In this document: piece by piece, positions 35,016 through 42,878 of the stretch | Position numbering within the stretch: the stretch's first letter is position 1 | How the letters are laid out: each line of letters opens with the position of its first letter | Source of the DNA: Klebsiella africana | Lineage (GTDB): Bacteria > Pseudomonadota > Gammaproteobacteria > Enterobacterales > Enterobacteriaceae | DNA: 64,000 nt | Direction of reading: 5' to 3' | Assembly (NCBI RefSeq): GCF_020526085.1 | Contig: NZ_CP084874.1 | Coordinates: 3,038,001 to 3,102,000 of the forward strand | Translations under genes and position numbers: made by a program | The notes under the pieces: generated by a model | Database searches by the model: none | Told to the model about the DNA's origin: nothing | What the model saw: only the letters and a program-made list of their open reading frames with translations

Positions 35016-35657
35016 ATGGCACAGCGAGCGCTGTTACTGGTTGATTTGCAGAACGACTTTTGCGCCGGCGGCGCGCTGGCGGTTCCTGAAGGTGACAGCA
35101 CCGTCGACGTAGCCAATGCGCTTATCGACTGGAGCCTGGCGCGCGGCGAACCCATCGTCGCCAGCCAGGACTGGCACCCAGCGGATCACGGCAGTTTTGC
35201 CAGCCAGCACCAGGTAGAACCCTACACCCAGGGCGAACTCGACGGCCTGGCGCAGACCTTCTGGCCAGATCACTGCGTGCAACACAGCGAAGGTGCGGCG
35301 CTGCATCCGCTGCTCAAGCAGCAGGCGATCGCCGCCGTGTTTCACAAAGGGCAAAACCGGGTCATCGACAGCTACAGCGCTTTCTTTGACAACGGTCACC
35401 GTCAGAAAACCGAACTGGACGGCTGGCTGCGTGGTCAGGGGGTCGTGGAGCTGACCGTGCTCGGCCTCGCCACCGATTACTGCGTCAAGTTCACCGTGCT
35501 GGATGCCCTGGCGCTGGGCTACGCGGTCAACGTCATTACCGACGGCTGCCGCGGGGTGAATCTGCAGCCGCAGGACAGCAGTCAGGCATTTATGGAGATG
35601 GCCGCCGCGGGCGCCACGCTCTATACCCTTGATGACTGGCGGGAAACCCACGCCTGA
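35016..35657 (+). CDS. pncA: Nicotinamidase
   Basis: 213 aa, the E. coli length. Hydrolyses nicotinamide (and pyrazinamide) to the acid in the NAD salvage pathway. The triad is recognisable: D10 (LLLVDLQNDF), K111 region (VFHKGQN) and the cysteine of GLATDYCVKFT; metal-site DWHP is at 52-55. GGAGG precedes the ATG. Confidence 0.95.
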   Translation: MAQRALLLVDLQNDFCAGGALAVPEGDSTVDVANALIDWSLARGEPIVASQDWHPADHGSFASQHQVEPYTQGELDGLAQTFWPDHCVQHSEGAALHPLLKQQAIAAVFHKGQNRVIDSYSAFFDNGHRQKTELDGWLRGQGVVELTVLGLATDYCVKFTVLDALALGYAVNVITDGCRGVNLQPQDSSQAFMEMAAAGATLYTLDDWRETHA

Positions 35658-35664
35658 TCCCTCC

Positions 35665-35692
35665 CCCGGCGCGTCCGCGCCGGGTCCTCTTC
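35665..35692 (+). terminator. ansA-pncA terminator
   Basis: Eight-bp stem CCCGGCGC / GCGCCGGG with loop GTCC, followed by a weak pyrimidine tract TCCTCTTCT. Confidence 0.6.
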
Positions 35693-35776
35693 TGCCGCCG
35701 CGTTATCGTCCATAAATTGAACTCTCTCGCAGTTTCAACAGGTTATTGCTGCTAGTCTGGCAAGGCTGTTTTTTCG

Positions 35777-35810
35777 CCACGCCATTTCCGTGGCGTGGTT
35801 ATTTTTTTAT
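35777..35810 (+). promoter_or_regulatory. Leader hairpin and U-run before the chitinase gene
   Basis: Stem CCACGCCA / TGGCGTGG with loop TTTCCG is followed by TTATTTTTTTAT, and the ChiX-complementary segment and ribosome site come right after. If the promoter lies upstream of it, this is a terminator-like leader element: either an attenuator or an Hfq-binding hairpin-plus-U-run. pncA has its own closer stem-loop, so this one need not serve pncA. Confidence 0.6.
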
Positions 35811-35822
35811 GTCAAAGAGGAA
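35811..35822 (+). promoter_or_regulatory. Predicted ChiX sRNA target over the chitinase ribosome binding site
   Basis: GTCAAAGAGGAA is an uninterrupted 12-base complement of the ChiX segment UUCCUCUUUGAC. It contains the Shine-Dalgarno AGAGGA and ends 5 nt before the ATG, so pairing would block initiation, as ChiX does at chiP in E. coli and Salmonella. The core GTCAAAGAG is shared with the chbBC decoy in this window. Confidence 0.7.
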
Positions 35823-35827
35823 CCACT

Positions 35828-37081
35828 ATGAAACGTTTGCCCTTGTTGGCAGCCTTGCCCTTGCTTTGCGCTTCTGCGCTCTCTGCCCAACCGCTGATGT
35901 CCGTCGGCTATTTCAACGGCGGCGGCGACGTCACTGCCGGGCCGGGCGGTGATATCGATAAGCTGGACGTCCGGCAGATCACCCATCTCAACTACTCGTT
36001 TGGCCTTATCTATAACGATGAAAAAGACGAGACCAATGCGGCCCTGAAGGATCCTGCTCATCTGCACGAGATCTGGCTGTCGCCGAAGGTGCAGGCGGAT
36101 CTGCAAAAGCTCCCCGCCCTGCGTAAACAGAATCCGGACCTCAAAGTCCTGCTGTCGGTCGGCGGCTGGGGCGCGCGTGGTTTCTCCGGCGCGGCGGCGA
36201 CCGCAGAAAGTCGCGCCGTCTTTATTCGTTCCGCGCAGAAAATCATCCAGCAATATGGTCTGGACGGCATTGACCTCGACTGGGAGTTTCCGGTCAACGG
36301 CGCCTGGGGACTGGTGGCCAGCCAGCCGGCTGACCGCGACAACTTCACTGCCCTGCTGAAATCGCTGCGCGAGGCAGTCGGTGAGCAAAAGCTGGTGACT
36401 ATCGCCGTGGGCGCCAATGCCGAGAGCCCGAAAAGCTGGGTGGACGTCAAAGCGGTGGCCCCGGTGCTGAACTACATCAACCTGATGACCTACGACATGG
36501 CCTACGGCACACAGTACTTCAACTCGAACCTGTATGACTCCAGCCACTGGCCAACGGTCGCTGCGGCGGATAAATACAGCGCCGATTTTGTGGTCAACAA
36601 TTACCTGGCCGCCGGGCTTAAACCCAGCCAGATGAACCTCGGGATTGGTTTTTATGGCCGGGTACCGAAACGGGCGGTCGAGCCGGGGATTGACTGGACG
36701 AAAGCGGATGCGCAAAACAATCCGGTCACCCAGCCCTATTTTGGGCCACAACAGATCGCGCTGTTTGCCTCGCTGGGCTATGACCTGAGCAAAGACACCT
36801 ACGTGAAATACAATGATATCGTGGGCAAACTGCTCAACGATCCGCAGAAACGCTTTACCGAGCACTGGGACGATGAGGCGAAAGTCCCGTGGCTGTCGGT
36901 GCAGTCCGCGGAGGGCAAGCCGCTGTTCGCCCTCTCCTATGAGAACCCGCGCTCGGTAGCCATTAAGGCGGACTATATCAAGGCGAAGGGCCTCGCCGGG
37001 GCGATGTTCTGGGAATATGGCGCCGATGACCAGAACCAGCTGGCCCGCCAGCTGGCGGAATCCCTGGGGATCAAACACTAA
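35828..37081 (+). CDS. Secreted GH18 chitinase
   Basis: 417 aa from MKRLPLLAALPLLCASALSA-QPL, a Sec signal peptide cleaved about residue 20 (not a good lipobox, although C14 is present). The mature protein is a single GH18 TIM barrel: SVGGW at 110-114, catalytic DGIDLDWE at 146-153 with proton donor E153, NLMTYDM, and a C-terminal AMFWEYGADD. No chitin-binding domain is seen. It would release chitobiose outside the inner membrane for import by ChbBCA. AGAGGA is 7 nt before ATG. It is absent from this locus in E. coli K-12. Confidence 0.9.
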   Translation: MKRLPLLAALPLLCASALSAQPLMSVGYFNGGGDVTAGPGGDIDKLDVRQITHLNYSFGLIYNDEKDETNAALKDPAHLHEIWLSPKVQADLQKLPALRKQNPDLKVLLSVGGWGARGFSGAAATAESRAVFIRSAQKIIQQYGLDGIDLDWEFPVNGAWGLVASQPADRDNFTALLKSLREAVGEQKLVTIAVGANAESPKSWVDVKAVAPVLNYINLMTYDMAYGTQYFNSNLYDSSHWPTVAAADKYSADFVVNNYLAAGLKPSQMNLGIGFYGRVPKRAVEPGIDWTKADAQNNPVTQPYFGPQQIALFASLGYDLSKDTYVKYNDIVGKLLNDPQKRFTEHWDDEAKVPWLSVQSAEGKPLFALSYENPRSVAIKADYIKAKGLAGAMFWEYGADDQNQLARQLAESLGIKH

Positions 37082-37241
37082 TCATGGCTGTTCCGCCGCA
37101 TTGTCGGCGCCGGGCGGCGTGACGCAGGCAGCATCACCTGCAATGCAGGTATATCGCGCCGCCCGGGATAGGTTATGATGCCTGTTATCCGCTGCGCCAG
37201 GGGCTGGCGCAGCTTAACCGTTTGACAGGAGGCAGGGGGCC

Positions 37242-37586
37242 ATGGCCTATATCCCCAAAAATTACGCACGTCTGGAAGTGGGTTACCGCGAAAAGGCGCT
37301 CAAGCTTTTTCCCTGGGTGTGCGGACGCTGCTCACGGGAGTTTGTCTACTCCAATCTACGCGAGCTGACGGTGCATCACATCGATCACGACCACTCCAAT
37401 AACCCGGAAGATGGCAGTAACTGGGAGATGTTGTGCCTGTACTGTCACGATCACGAACATTCCAAGTACACTGAAGCGGATCAGTATGGCTCCACGGTGG
37501 TGGCGGGCGAAGATGCGCAAAAGAGCGTCGGCGAGGCCACCTACAACCCGTTTGCCGATCTGAAAGCGATGATGAACAAAAAGTAA
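37242..37586 (+). CDS. yajD: HNH nuclease family protein YajD
   Basis: 114 aa. Two zinc CxxC pairs (C27/C30 and C65/C68) frame an HNH core with VHHIDHDHSNN (44-54) and CLYCHDHEH. It is nearly identical to E. coli YajD, which sits by tsx at a different locus, so the gene has moved in one lineage. Predicted DNA nuclease, target unknown. An AGGAGG-like site precedes the ATG. The short inverted repeats GACCGC/GCGGTC (37599-37615) after its stop may aid termination. Confidence 0.92.
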   Translation: MAYIPKNYARLEVGYREKALKLFPWVCGRCSREFVYSNLRELTVHHIDHDHSNNPEDGSNWEMLCLYCHDHEHSKYTEADQYGSTVVAGEDAQKSVGEATYNPFADLKAMMNKK

Positions 37587-37681
37587 GCAGGTCTTTCTGA
37601 CCGCTGCGTGCGGTCGTTCAGCCTGACGCCGTCCGGCGTGGGATCACCCAACGCCGGAACCGCTCCAGGCCAGCGAGCAGT

Positions 37682-37960
37682 TTATTGCAGCTTAACGGTG
37701 GCGATTGGCTTCGGCACGATGCCAAGATCTTCTTTCAGCTGCTGTTTGCTCTTCATCACCATCTGCCCGCGGGTGTCGATGGTCATATGCTGGGCGTCGG
37801 TGTTATATCGGGCCTGCCAGAGCATCACCAGCTGCAGGCTATTTTCCTTCTGCTCCGGCGTCAGCGCCACACCATCCGGCCATTTTCCCAGCTCTACCGC
37901 CGTCGCCAGACGCTGATACACTTCCGGCGTCATACTGTCGATAATTTGCTCAATATTCAT
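37682..37960 (-). CDS. yeaC: DUF1315 family protein YeaC
   Basis: 92 aa from MNIEQIIDSMTPEVYQRL (E. coli 90 aa); a longer frame starts at 38035 but adds no homology. GGAGG lies 10 nt upstream. Conserved text: ELGKWPDGVALTPEQKENSLQLVMLWQAR. Small cytoplasmic protein of unknown function, 43 nt after msrB and probably cotranscribed with it. Confidence 0.92.
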   Translation of the reverse strand: MNIEQIIDSMTPEVYQRLATAVELGKWPDGVALTPEQKENSLQLVMLWQARYNTDAQHMTIDTRGQMVMKSKQQLKEDLGIVPKPIATVKLQ

Positions 37961-38003
37961 CTTCCGCTCACCTCCGCCTGGAATAATTTGCTGAATCGTT
38001 TCT

Positions 38004-38417
38004 TCAACCCTTAATCTGCTCGCCATTCTGTTCATCAGTGAAGCTTAGCGACGCCGAATTGACACAATAGCGCTCGCCGGTCGGCTGCGGACCATCCGGA
38101 AACACGTGGCCGAGATGGGCGTCACAATTTCCGCAACGGATCTCGATGCGCTGCATGCCGTGCGAGTTGTCGGTCAGATAGCGAATGGCCTCATCGCTTA
38201 CCGGCTCGTAGAAGCTTGGCCAGCCGCAACCAGAGTCGTATTTGGTTTGGGAGTTAAACAGCGGGGCATCGCATACCAGGCAGTGATACACGCCATTTTT
38301 CTTGTTGTGCAGCAGTCGTCCGGTGAAAGGCGGTTCGGTGCCATGATGCTGCGTCACGTAAAACTGCATTTCGCTCAAGCCGTTTTTCAGCTCTTCCGGG
38401 GTGGGTTTATTCGCCAT
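38004..38417 (-). CDS. msrB: Peptide methionine (R)-S-oxide reductase MsrB
   Basis: 137 aa, the E. coli length, from [13 protein letters not shown]. Reduces methionine-R-sulfoxide in proteins using thioredoxin. Structural zinc cysteines C46/C49 and C95/C98 and catalytic C118 ([11 protein letters not shown]) are present, with CGWPSFYEP at 64-72. It is divergent from gapA, as in E. coli. Confidence 0.95.
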   Translation of the reverse strand: MANKPTPEELKNGLSEMQFYVTQHHGTEPPFTGRLLHNKKNGVYHCLVCDAPLFNSQTKYDSGCGWPSFYEPVSDEAIRYLTDNSHGMQRIEIRCGNCDAHLGHVFPDGPQPTGERYCVNSASLSFTDEQNGEQIKG

Positions 38418-38533
38418 AGGCTTACATCTCACTTTGCAATGGACTACTTTCGCTGCAATTCTAACAAAACATTAACAATGAAGCGTACACTTTTGTTCTA
38501 AACTTATCCGGTGCCCGCAGGCAGCCAGATAAT

Positions 38534-38549
38534 TGTGACTTAAATCACA
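38534..38549 (+). promoter_or_regulatory. CRP site in the msrB-gapA region
   Basis: TGTGACTTAAATCACA is a perfect TGTGA-N6-TCACA palindrome. It lies about 150 bp upstream of the gapA -35 at 38685 and could serve either gapA or the divergent msrB. Confidence 0.8.
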
Positions 38550-38684
38550 TTTTTATCTTAAATGCCCTTTAAAATTCCGCGCGCAGTCCCCATATGGAAT
38601 TGGGCTCAAAGGGAGAGTGAGGCAAATCAATCGCGCAAAGGTCTGCTCAGGATTGATTTGTCGCAATGATTGACACGATTCCGC

Positions 38685-38712
38685 TTGACGCTGCGTAAGG
38701 TTTTTGTAATTT
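38685..38712 (+). promoter_or_regulatory. gapA promoter P1
   Basis: TTGACG and TAATTT with a 16-bp spacer, 43 bp before the gapA ATG. The sequence around it resembles the main E. coli gapA promoter. Confidence 0.75.
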
Positions 38713-38743
38713 TACAGGCAACCTTTTATTCACTAACAAATAG

Positions 38744-39751
<1,008 letters not shown>

Positions 39752-39774
39752 GTTGAGATGAACCAGTAATCTGT

Positions 39775-39802
39775 AAGAGCGACTTCGGTCGCTCTTTTTT
39801 TT
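39775..39802 (+). terminator. gapA terminator
   Basis: AGAGCGAC-TTCG-GTCGCTCT, a stable UUCG tetraloop hairpin, followed by a run of T. Confidence 0.92.
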
Positions 39803-39825
39803 GTCTGCAGAGATAGGATTGCACA

Positions 39826-40710
39826 ATGATAAATAAGATTTTTGCTCTCCCGGTGAATGAAACTATTTCGCCCGTTATCTCCCGTCGCCAGCTTGACGAC
39901 CTGGAGCTGATTGTTATCGACCATCCGCAGGTGAAAGCCTCTGTAGCGCTGCAGGGGGCGCACCTGCTCTCCTGGAAACCCGCCGGTGAAGAAGACGTCC
40001 TGTGGCTGAGCAACAACACCCCGTTTAAACAGGGCGTCGCCCTGCGCGGCGGCGTGCCGATCTGCTGGCCCTGGTTTGGCCCATCGGCGCAGCAGGGTCT
40101 GCCGTCGCACGGTTTTGCCCGCAATCTGCCGTGGACCCTGGAAGGCCATGACGAAGACGACAGCGGCGTGATGTTGACCTTTGCGCTCCAGCACAGCGCC
40201 GAAACCATCAAGCTCTGGCCGCACGAGTTCACCCTCTATGCCCGCTTTAAGCTGGGCAAGACCTGCGAAATCGAGCTGGAAGCCCACGGTGAATTCGAAA
40301 CCACCTCTGCCCTGCATACCTACTTCAACGTCGGCGATATCGCGGCGGTGAAAGTGAGCGGTCTTGGCGAGCGCTATATCGATAAAGTGAACAATGCCGA
40401 AGAAGGCGTCCTGAGCAACGGCGTGCAGACCTTCCCGGACCGCACCGATCGCGTCTATCTCAACGCCGACAGCTGCAGCGTAATCCATGACGATGCGCTT
40501 AACCGCACTATCGACGTGGTGCATCATCATCAGCACAACGTGGTGGCCTGGAACCCGGGCCCGGCGCTGTCCGTCAGCATGGGCGACATGCCGGACGATG
40601 GTTACAAAACCTTCGTTTGCGTCGAAACCTGCTGCGTAACCCAGCCGCAGAAAGCCAGCGAAGAGACCCCTTCTCGCCTGGCGCAGACCATCAGCGTGAA
40701 AACACGCTAA
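39826..40710 (+). CDS. yeaD: D-hexose-6-phosphate mutarotase (YeaD)
   Basis: 294 aa, the E. coli length. Galactose-mutarotase-like beta-sandwich: WPWFGPSAQQGLPSHGFAR, HTYFNVGDI and the C-terminal FVCVETCCV are typical of the aldose-6-phosphate epimerase group. It interconverts glucose-6-P anomers. It lies 75 nt after gapA but beyond a strong terminator. Confidence 0.93.
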   Translation: MINKIFALPVNETISPVISRRQLDDLELIVIDHPQVKASVALQGAHLLSWKPAGEEDVLWLSNNTPFKQGVALRGGVPICWPWFGPSAQQGLPSHGFARNLPWTLEGHDEDDSGVMLTFALQHSAETIKLWPHEFTLYARFKLGKTCEIELEAHGEFETTSALHTYFNVGDIAAVKVSGLGERYIDKVNNAEEGVLSNGVQTFPDRTDRVYLNADSCSVIHDDALNRTIDVVHHHQHNVVAWNPGPALSVSMGDMPDDGYKTFVCVETCCVTQPQKASEETPSRLAQTISVKTR

Positions 40711-40714
40711 CCGC

Positions 40715-40743
40715 AAAAAGCCCCGTTTATCACGGGGCTTTTT
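40715..40743. terminator. Bidirectional terminator between yeaD and yeaE
   Basis: AAAAAGCCCCG / CGGGGCTTTTT with a 7-base loop: a symmetrical hairpin with A-run and T-run, serving two converging genes. Confidence 0.92.
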
Positions 40744-40770
40744 CTCTTCTCTACCGGGATGCGCTGTGGG

Positions 40771-41625
40771 TTAAACCATATCCAGCCGGGTTTTTCGCTG
40801 CGGCGGCGGATAGAGGCGATCCAGCTGCGCGAGCTCTTCCGCACTGAGGACGATATCGAGCGCAGCGGCATTCTGCACCACATGCTCAATACTGGCCGCT
40901 TTCGGGATCGCCAGCACTTCCGGATGACGAATCACCCAGGCCAGCAGCAGCTGCGCCACCGTCACCCCCCGCGCGTTAGCCATATTAATGATATCGGTAT
41001 GCTGAAAAAGTCCATTGCGTAAGCGCCCCGCCTGCGCCAGCGGGCAGTAGGCCATCATCGGCAGACTGTGCTGCTGGCACCAGGGCAGGAGATCGTATTC
41101 AATGCCCCGCGATGCGAGATGATAGAGCACCTGGTTGGTTGCGCAATGCTCGCCACCCGCCGTCCGCCACAGCGCCTGCATATCGTCGGTGTCCAGGTTA
41201 GAGACGCCCCAGCAGCGGATCTTGCCCTCGGCCACCAGCTTCTCCATCGCCTCAACCGTCTCCTGCAGCGGGATATCACCCCGCCAGTGCAGAAGATACA
41301 TATCGAGATAGTCGGTCTGCAGCCGGCGCAGGCTGTTTTCACAGGCGTGACGCATCGCCGCTCCGCCGGCATGCCAGGGATAGACTTTGGAGACCAGCAC
41401 CACCCGGTCGCGCAGGCCGCGGATCGCCTGGCCCACCACTTCCTCCGCCCCGCCGTCAGCGTACATTTCCGCCGTATCGATCACGCTCAGTCCATGGTCG
41501 ATGCCCGCACGCAGTGCAGCCACTTCCTGCTGACGCTGCGCCGCATTTTCGCCCATATACCACGTGCCCAGCCCGATGGCCGGAACCGCCGCCTGCTCGC
41601 CAAAGCGTACTGTTTTTGTCACCAT
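40771..41625 (-). CDS. yeaE: Aldo-keto reductase YeaE
   Basis: 284 aa from MVTKTVRFGEQAAVPAIGLGTW, with AAGGAGG 5 nt before the ATG. AKR tetrad residues are recognisable: D and Y in IDTAEMYADGG, K in VSKVYPW and H in LLHWRGD. E. coli YeaE reduces methylglyoxal and other small carbonyls with NADPH. It is convergent with yeaD and lies downstream of mipA behind a terminator. Confidence 0.93.
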   Translation of the reverse strand: MVTKTVRFGEQAAVPAIGLGTWYMGENAAQRQQEVAALRAGIDHGLSVIDTAEMYADGGAEEVVGQAIRGLRDRVVLVSKVYPWHAGGAAMRHACENSLRRLQTDYLDMYLLHWRGDIPLQETVEAMEKLVAEGKIRCWGVSNLDTDDMQALWRTAGGEHCATNQVLYHLASRGIEYDLLPWCQQHSLPMMAYCPLAQAGRLRNGLFQHTDIINMANARGVTVAQLLLAWVIRHPEVLAIPKAASIEHVVQNAAALDIVLSAEELAQLDRLYPPPQRKTRLDMV

Positions 41626-41660
41626 CTCCTCCTCCTTAGCTTTCTGCACCACCATAAAGC

Positions 41661-41685
41661 AAAACAGGGCACAAGGCCCTGTTTT
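41661..41685 (-). terminator. mipA terminator
   Basis: AAAACAGGGC / GCCCTGTTTT with a 5-base loop. It lies downstream of mipA on the minus strand and just before the yeaE start. Confidence 0.88.
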
Positions 41686-41716
41686 GATGCATGAAGTGCA
41701 CTGTGATAATGCACAA

Positions 41717-42463
41717 TCAGAAGGTGTAGGTAATCCCGGTGGAGATCAGGCCGCTCCAGGATTTGTCCACCATCGGGCTGTCGGTAATTTCATCCGATAG
41801 ACGGGTGTAGCGCGCGATACCGTAAACGCTCCAGTCGCCAAGGAAGCGATAGTTAGCCGACAGCTCCAGATACGGGTTCCAACTGCTGTCCGGGTCATAG
41901 CTGCGCATACCGCTGCGACGAGACTCATGCTGGGAGACACCATAGTAGTATTCGTTCTGATTGTCGCTGTTCCACTCCACGCCAATACCCGGCGTCAGCG
42001 TCAGGTTACCGTTGGTGTAACGGTACAGCCAGGCGAGATCCCAGTTGATACCGTTGCTGTTATCCAGCGTATCGCCGGCAATCGTCGTACGCAAGAAGCC
42101 ATAGGGCGTGTTGTGGACATAAGAAAGACCGGCCATCACCGTCGATTTACGTTTATCCAGACGACGCATTTGTTCACTGTCGCTGTCGCCCGGCTTGAAG
42201 TACATCGGTGACCAGTAGGCGGTAATCGACAGTTTATCGTTGGTGTCATTCCACAGGTAGTACCCCCCGCCCAGCCCGTGGAACCAGAAGTTATCGCTCT
42301 CATAACTAATGACCGGCACCGGATAGACATCCGCATCATATTGCTTATACGGATGCTCAACGATGCCTACGCCAGCCCCAAGAGTGAACTTCCCGTCGGC
42401 ATGCGCCGCGCTGGCGGACGTCGCAATCAGCACGCCGAGTGCCAGAAGTTTGATTTTAGTCAC
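41717..42463 (-). CDS. mipA: MltA-interacting outer-membrane protein MipA
   Basis: 248 aa from a GTG start (VTKIKLLALGVLIATSASAAHA-DGKF), matching the length of E. coli MipA; a TTG seven codons upstream is the only other in-frame option. The signal peptide is clear. The mature protein is a beta-barrel ending in aromatic F (GITYTF), the outer-membrane sorting signal. MipA scaffolds murein hydrolase MltA with PBP1B. The GTG start with a weak ribosome site is unusual for this gene. Confidence 0.92.
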   Translation of the reverse strand: MTKIKLLALGVLIATSASAAHADGKFTLGAGVGIVEHPYKQYDADVYPVPVISYESDNFWFHGLGGGYYLWNDTNDKLSITAYWSPMYFKPGDSDSEQMRRLDKRKSTVMAGLSYVHNTPYGFLRTTIAGDTLDNSNGINWDLAWLYRYTNGNLTLTPGIGVEWNSDNQNEYYYGVSQHESRRSGMRSYDPDSSWNPYLELSANYRFLGDWSVYGIARYTRLSDEITDSPMVDKSWSGLISTGITYTF

Positions 42464-42878
42464 AATCCATATTCCCGTTGTCAAATAATCAGCCCGTGCA
42501 GTTTACCGTCGTAGGTCTCATGCCTCAAATTCTTTACCCGACATGACACAAATCGTTCACTTTCCCACCCTTCTCTTACCATTAGGTGACAACCCGGTGA
42601 CAGCTTCGCGTCCTGGCGAATCAAAAAGCGTCATGTTCAGGATGAGTTATTGATATGTCATTGAAATTGATTTTCTGCGTCATGCAAGATTTCTAAATGC
42701 ATCTACGCTTAAATTTAGAAGGTGTAATTGCAGGGCACATTCACGCTACCGCCCCGCAACCTGGCATAAGGGTTGCTGGATACCGGGAGAGCGATGTTCA
42801 GCTTATGTCTTCCGGGGGCCCCCACTATTCATATGAACGGCTCTCAACCTGTGCTAAAAAACGAAAGGACGGCATGCC
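42464..42878. other. mipA-yeaG intergenic region (415 bp)
   Basis: It contains the divergent promoters of mipA and yeaG. A sigma-54 promoter for yeaG lies at 42762-42776. Between about 42600 and 42720 the sequence is A/T-rich with repeated TGCA motifs (42683-42702), where an enhancer might lie, but no clear NtrC site was found. A 61-codon frame at 42697-42882 has no ribosome site and is not credible. Confidence 0.55.
42762..42776 (+). promoter_or_regulatory. Sigma-54 promoter of yeaGH
   Basis: TGGCATAAGGGTTGC has GG-N10-GC spacing and the -12 TTGC; it lies 103 bp before the yeaG start. yeaGH is NtrC/sigma-54 dependent in E. coli. Confidence 0.85.

Noticed and set aside
33987..35657. Idea that ansA-pncA and the chitinase gene form one operon
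   Set aside because: Two stem-loops lie between pncA and the chitinase ATG, including one with a strong U-run, so continuous transcription is unlikely.
35746..35952. Short frame overlapping the chitinase start, including an ATG at 35809
   Set aside because: The ATG lies inside the ChiX target with no Shine-Dalgarno; the frame reads through the chitinase signal-peptide region in another frame.
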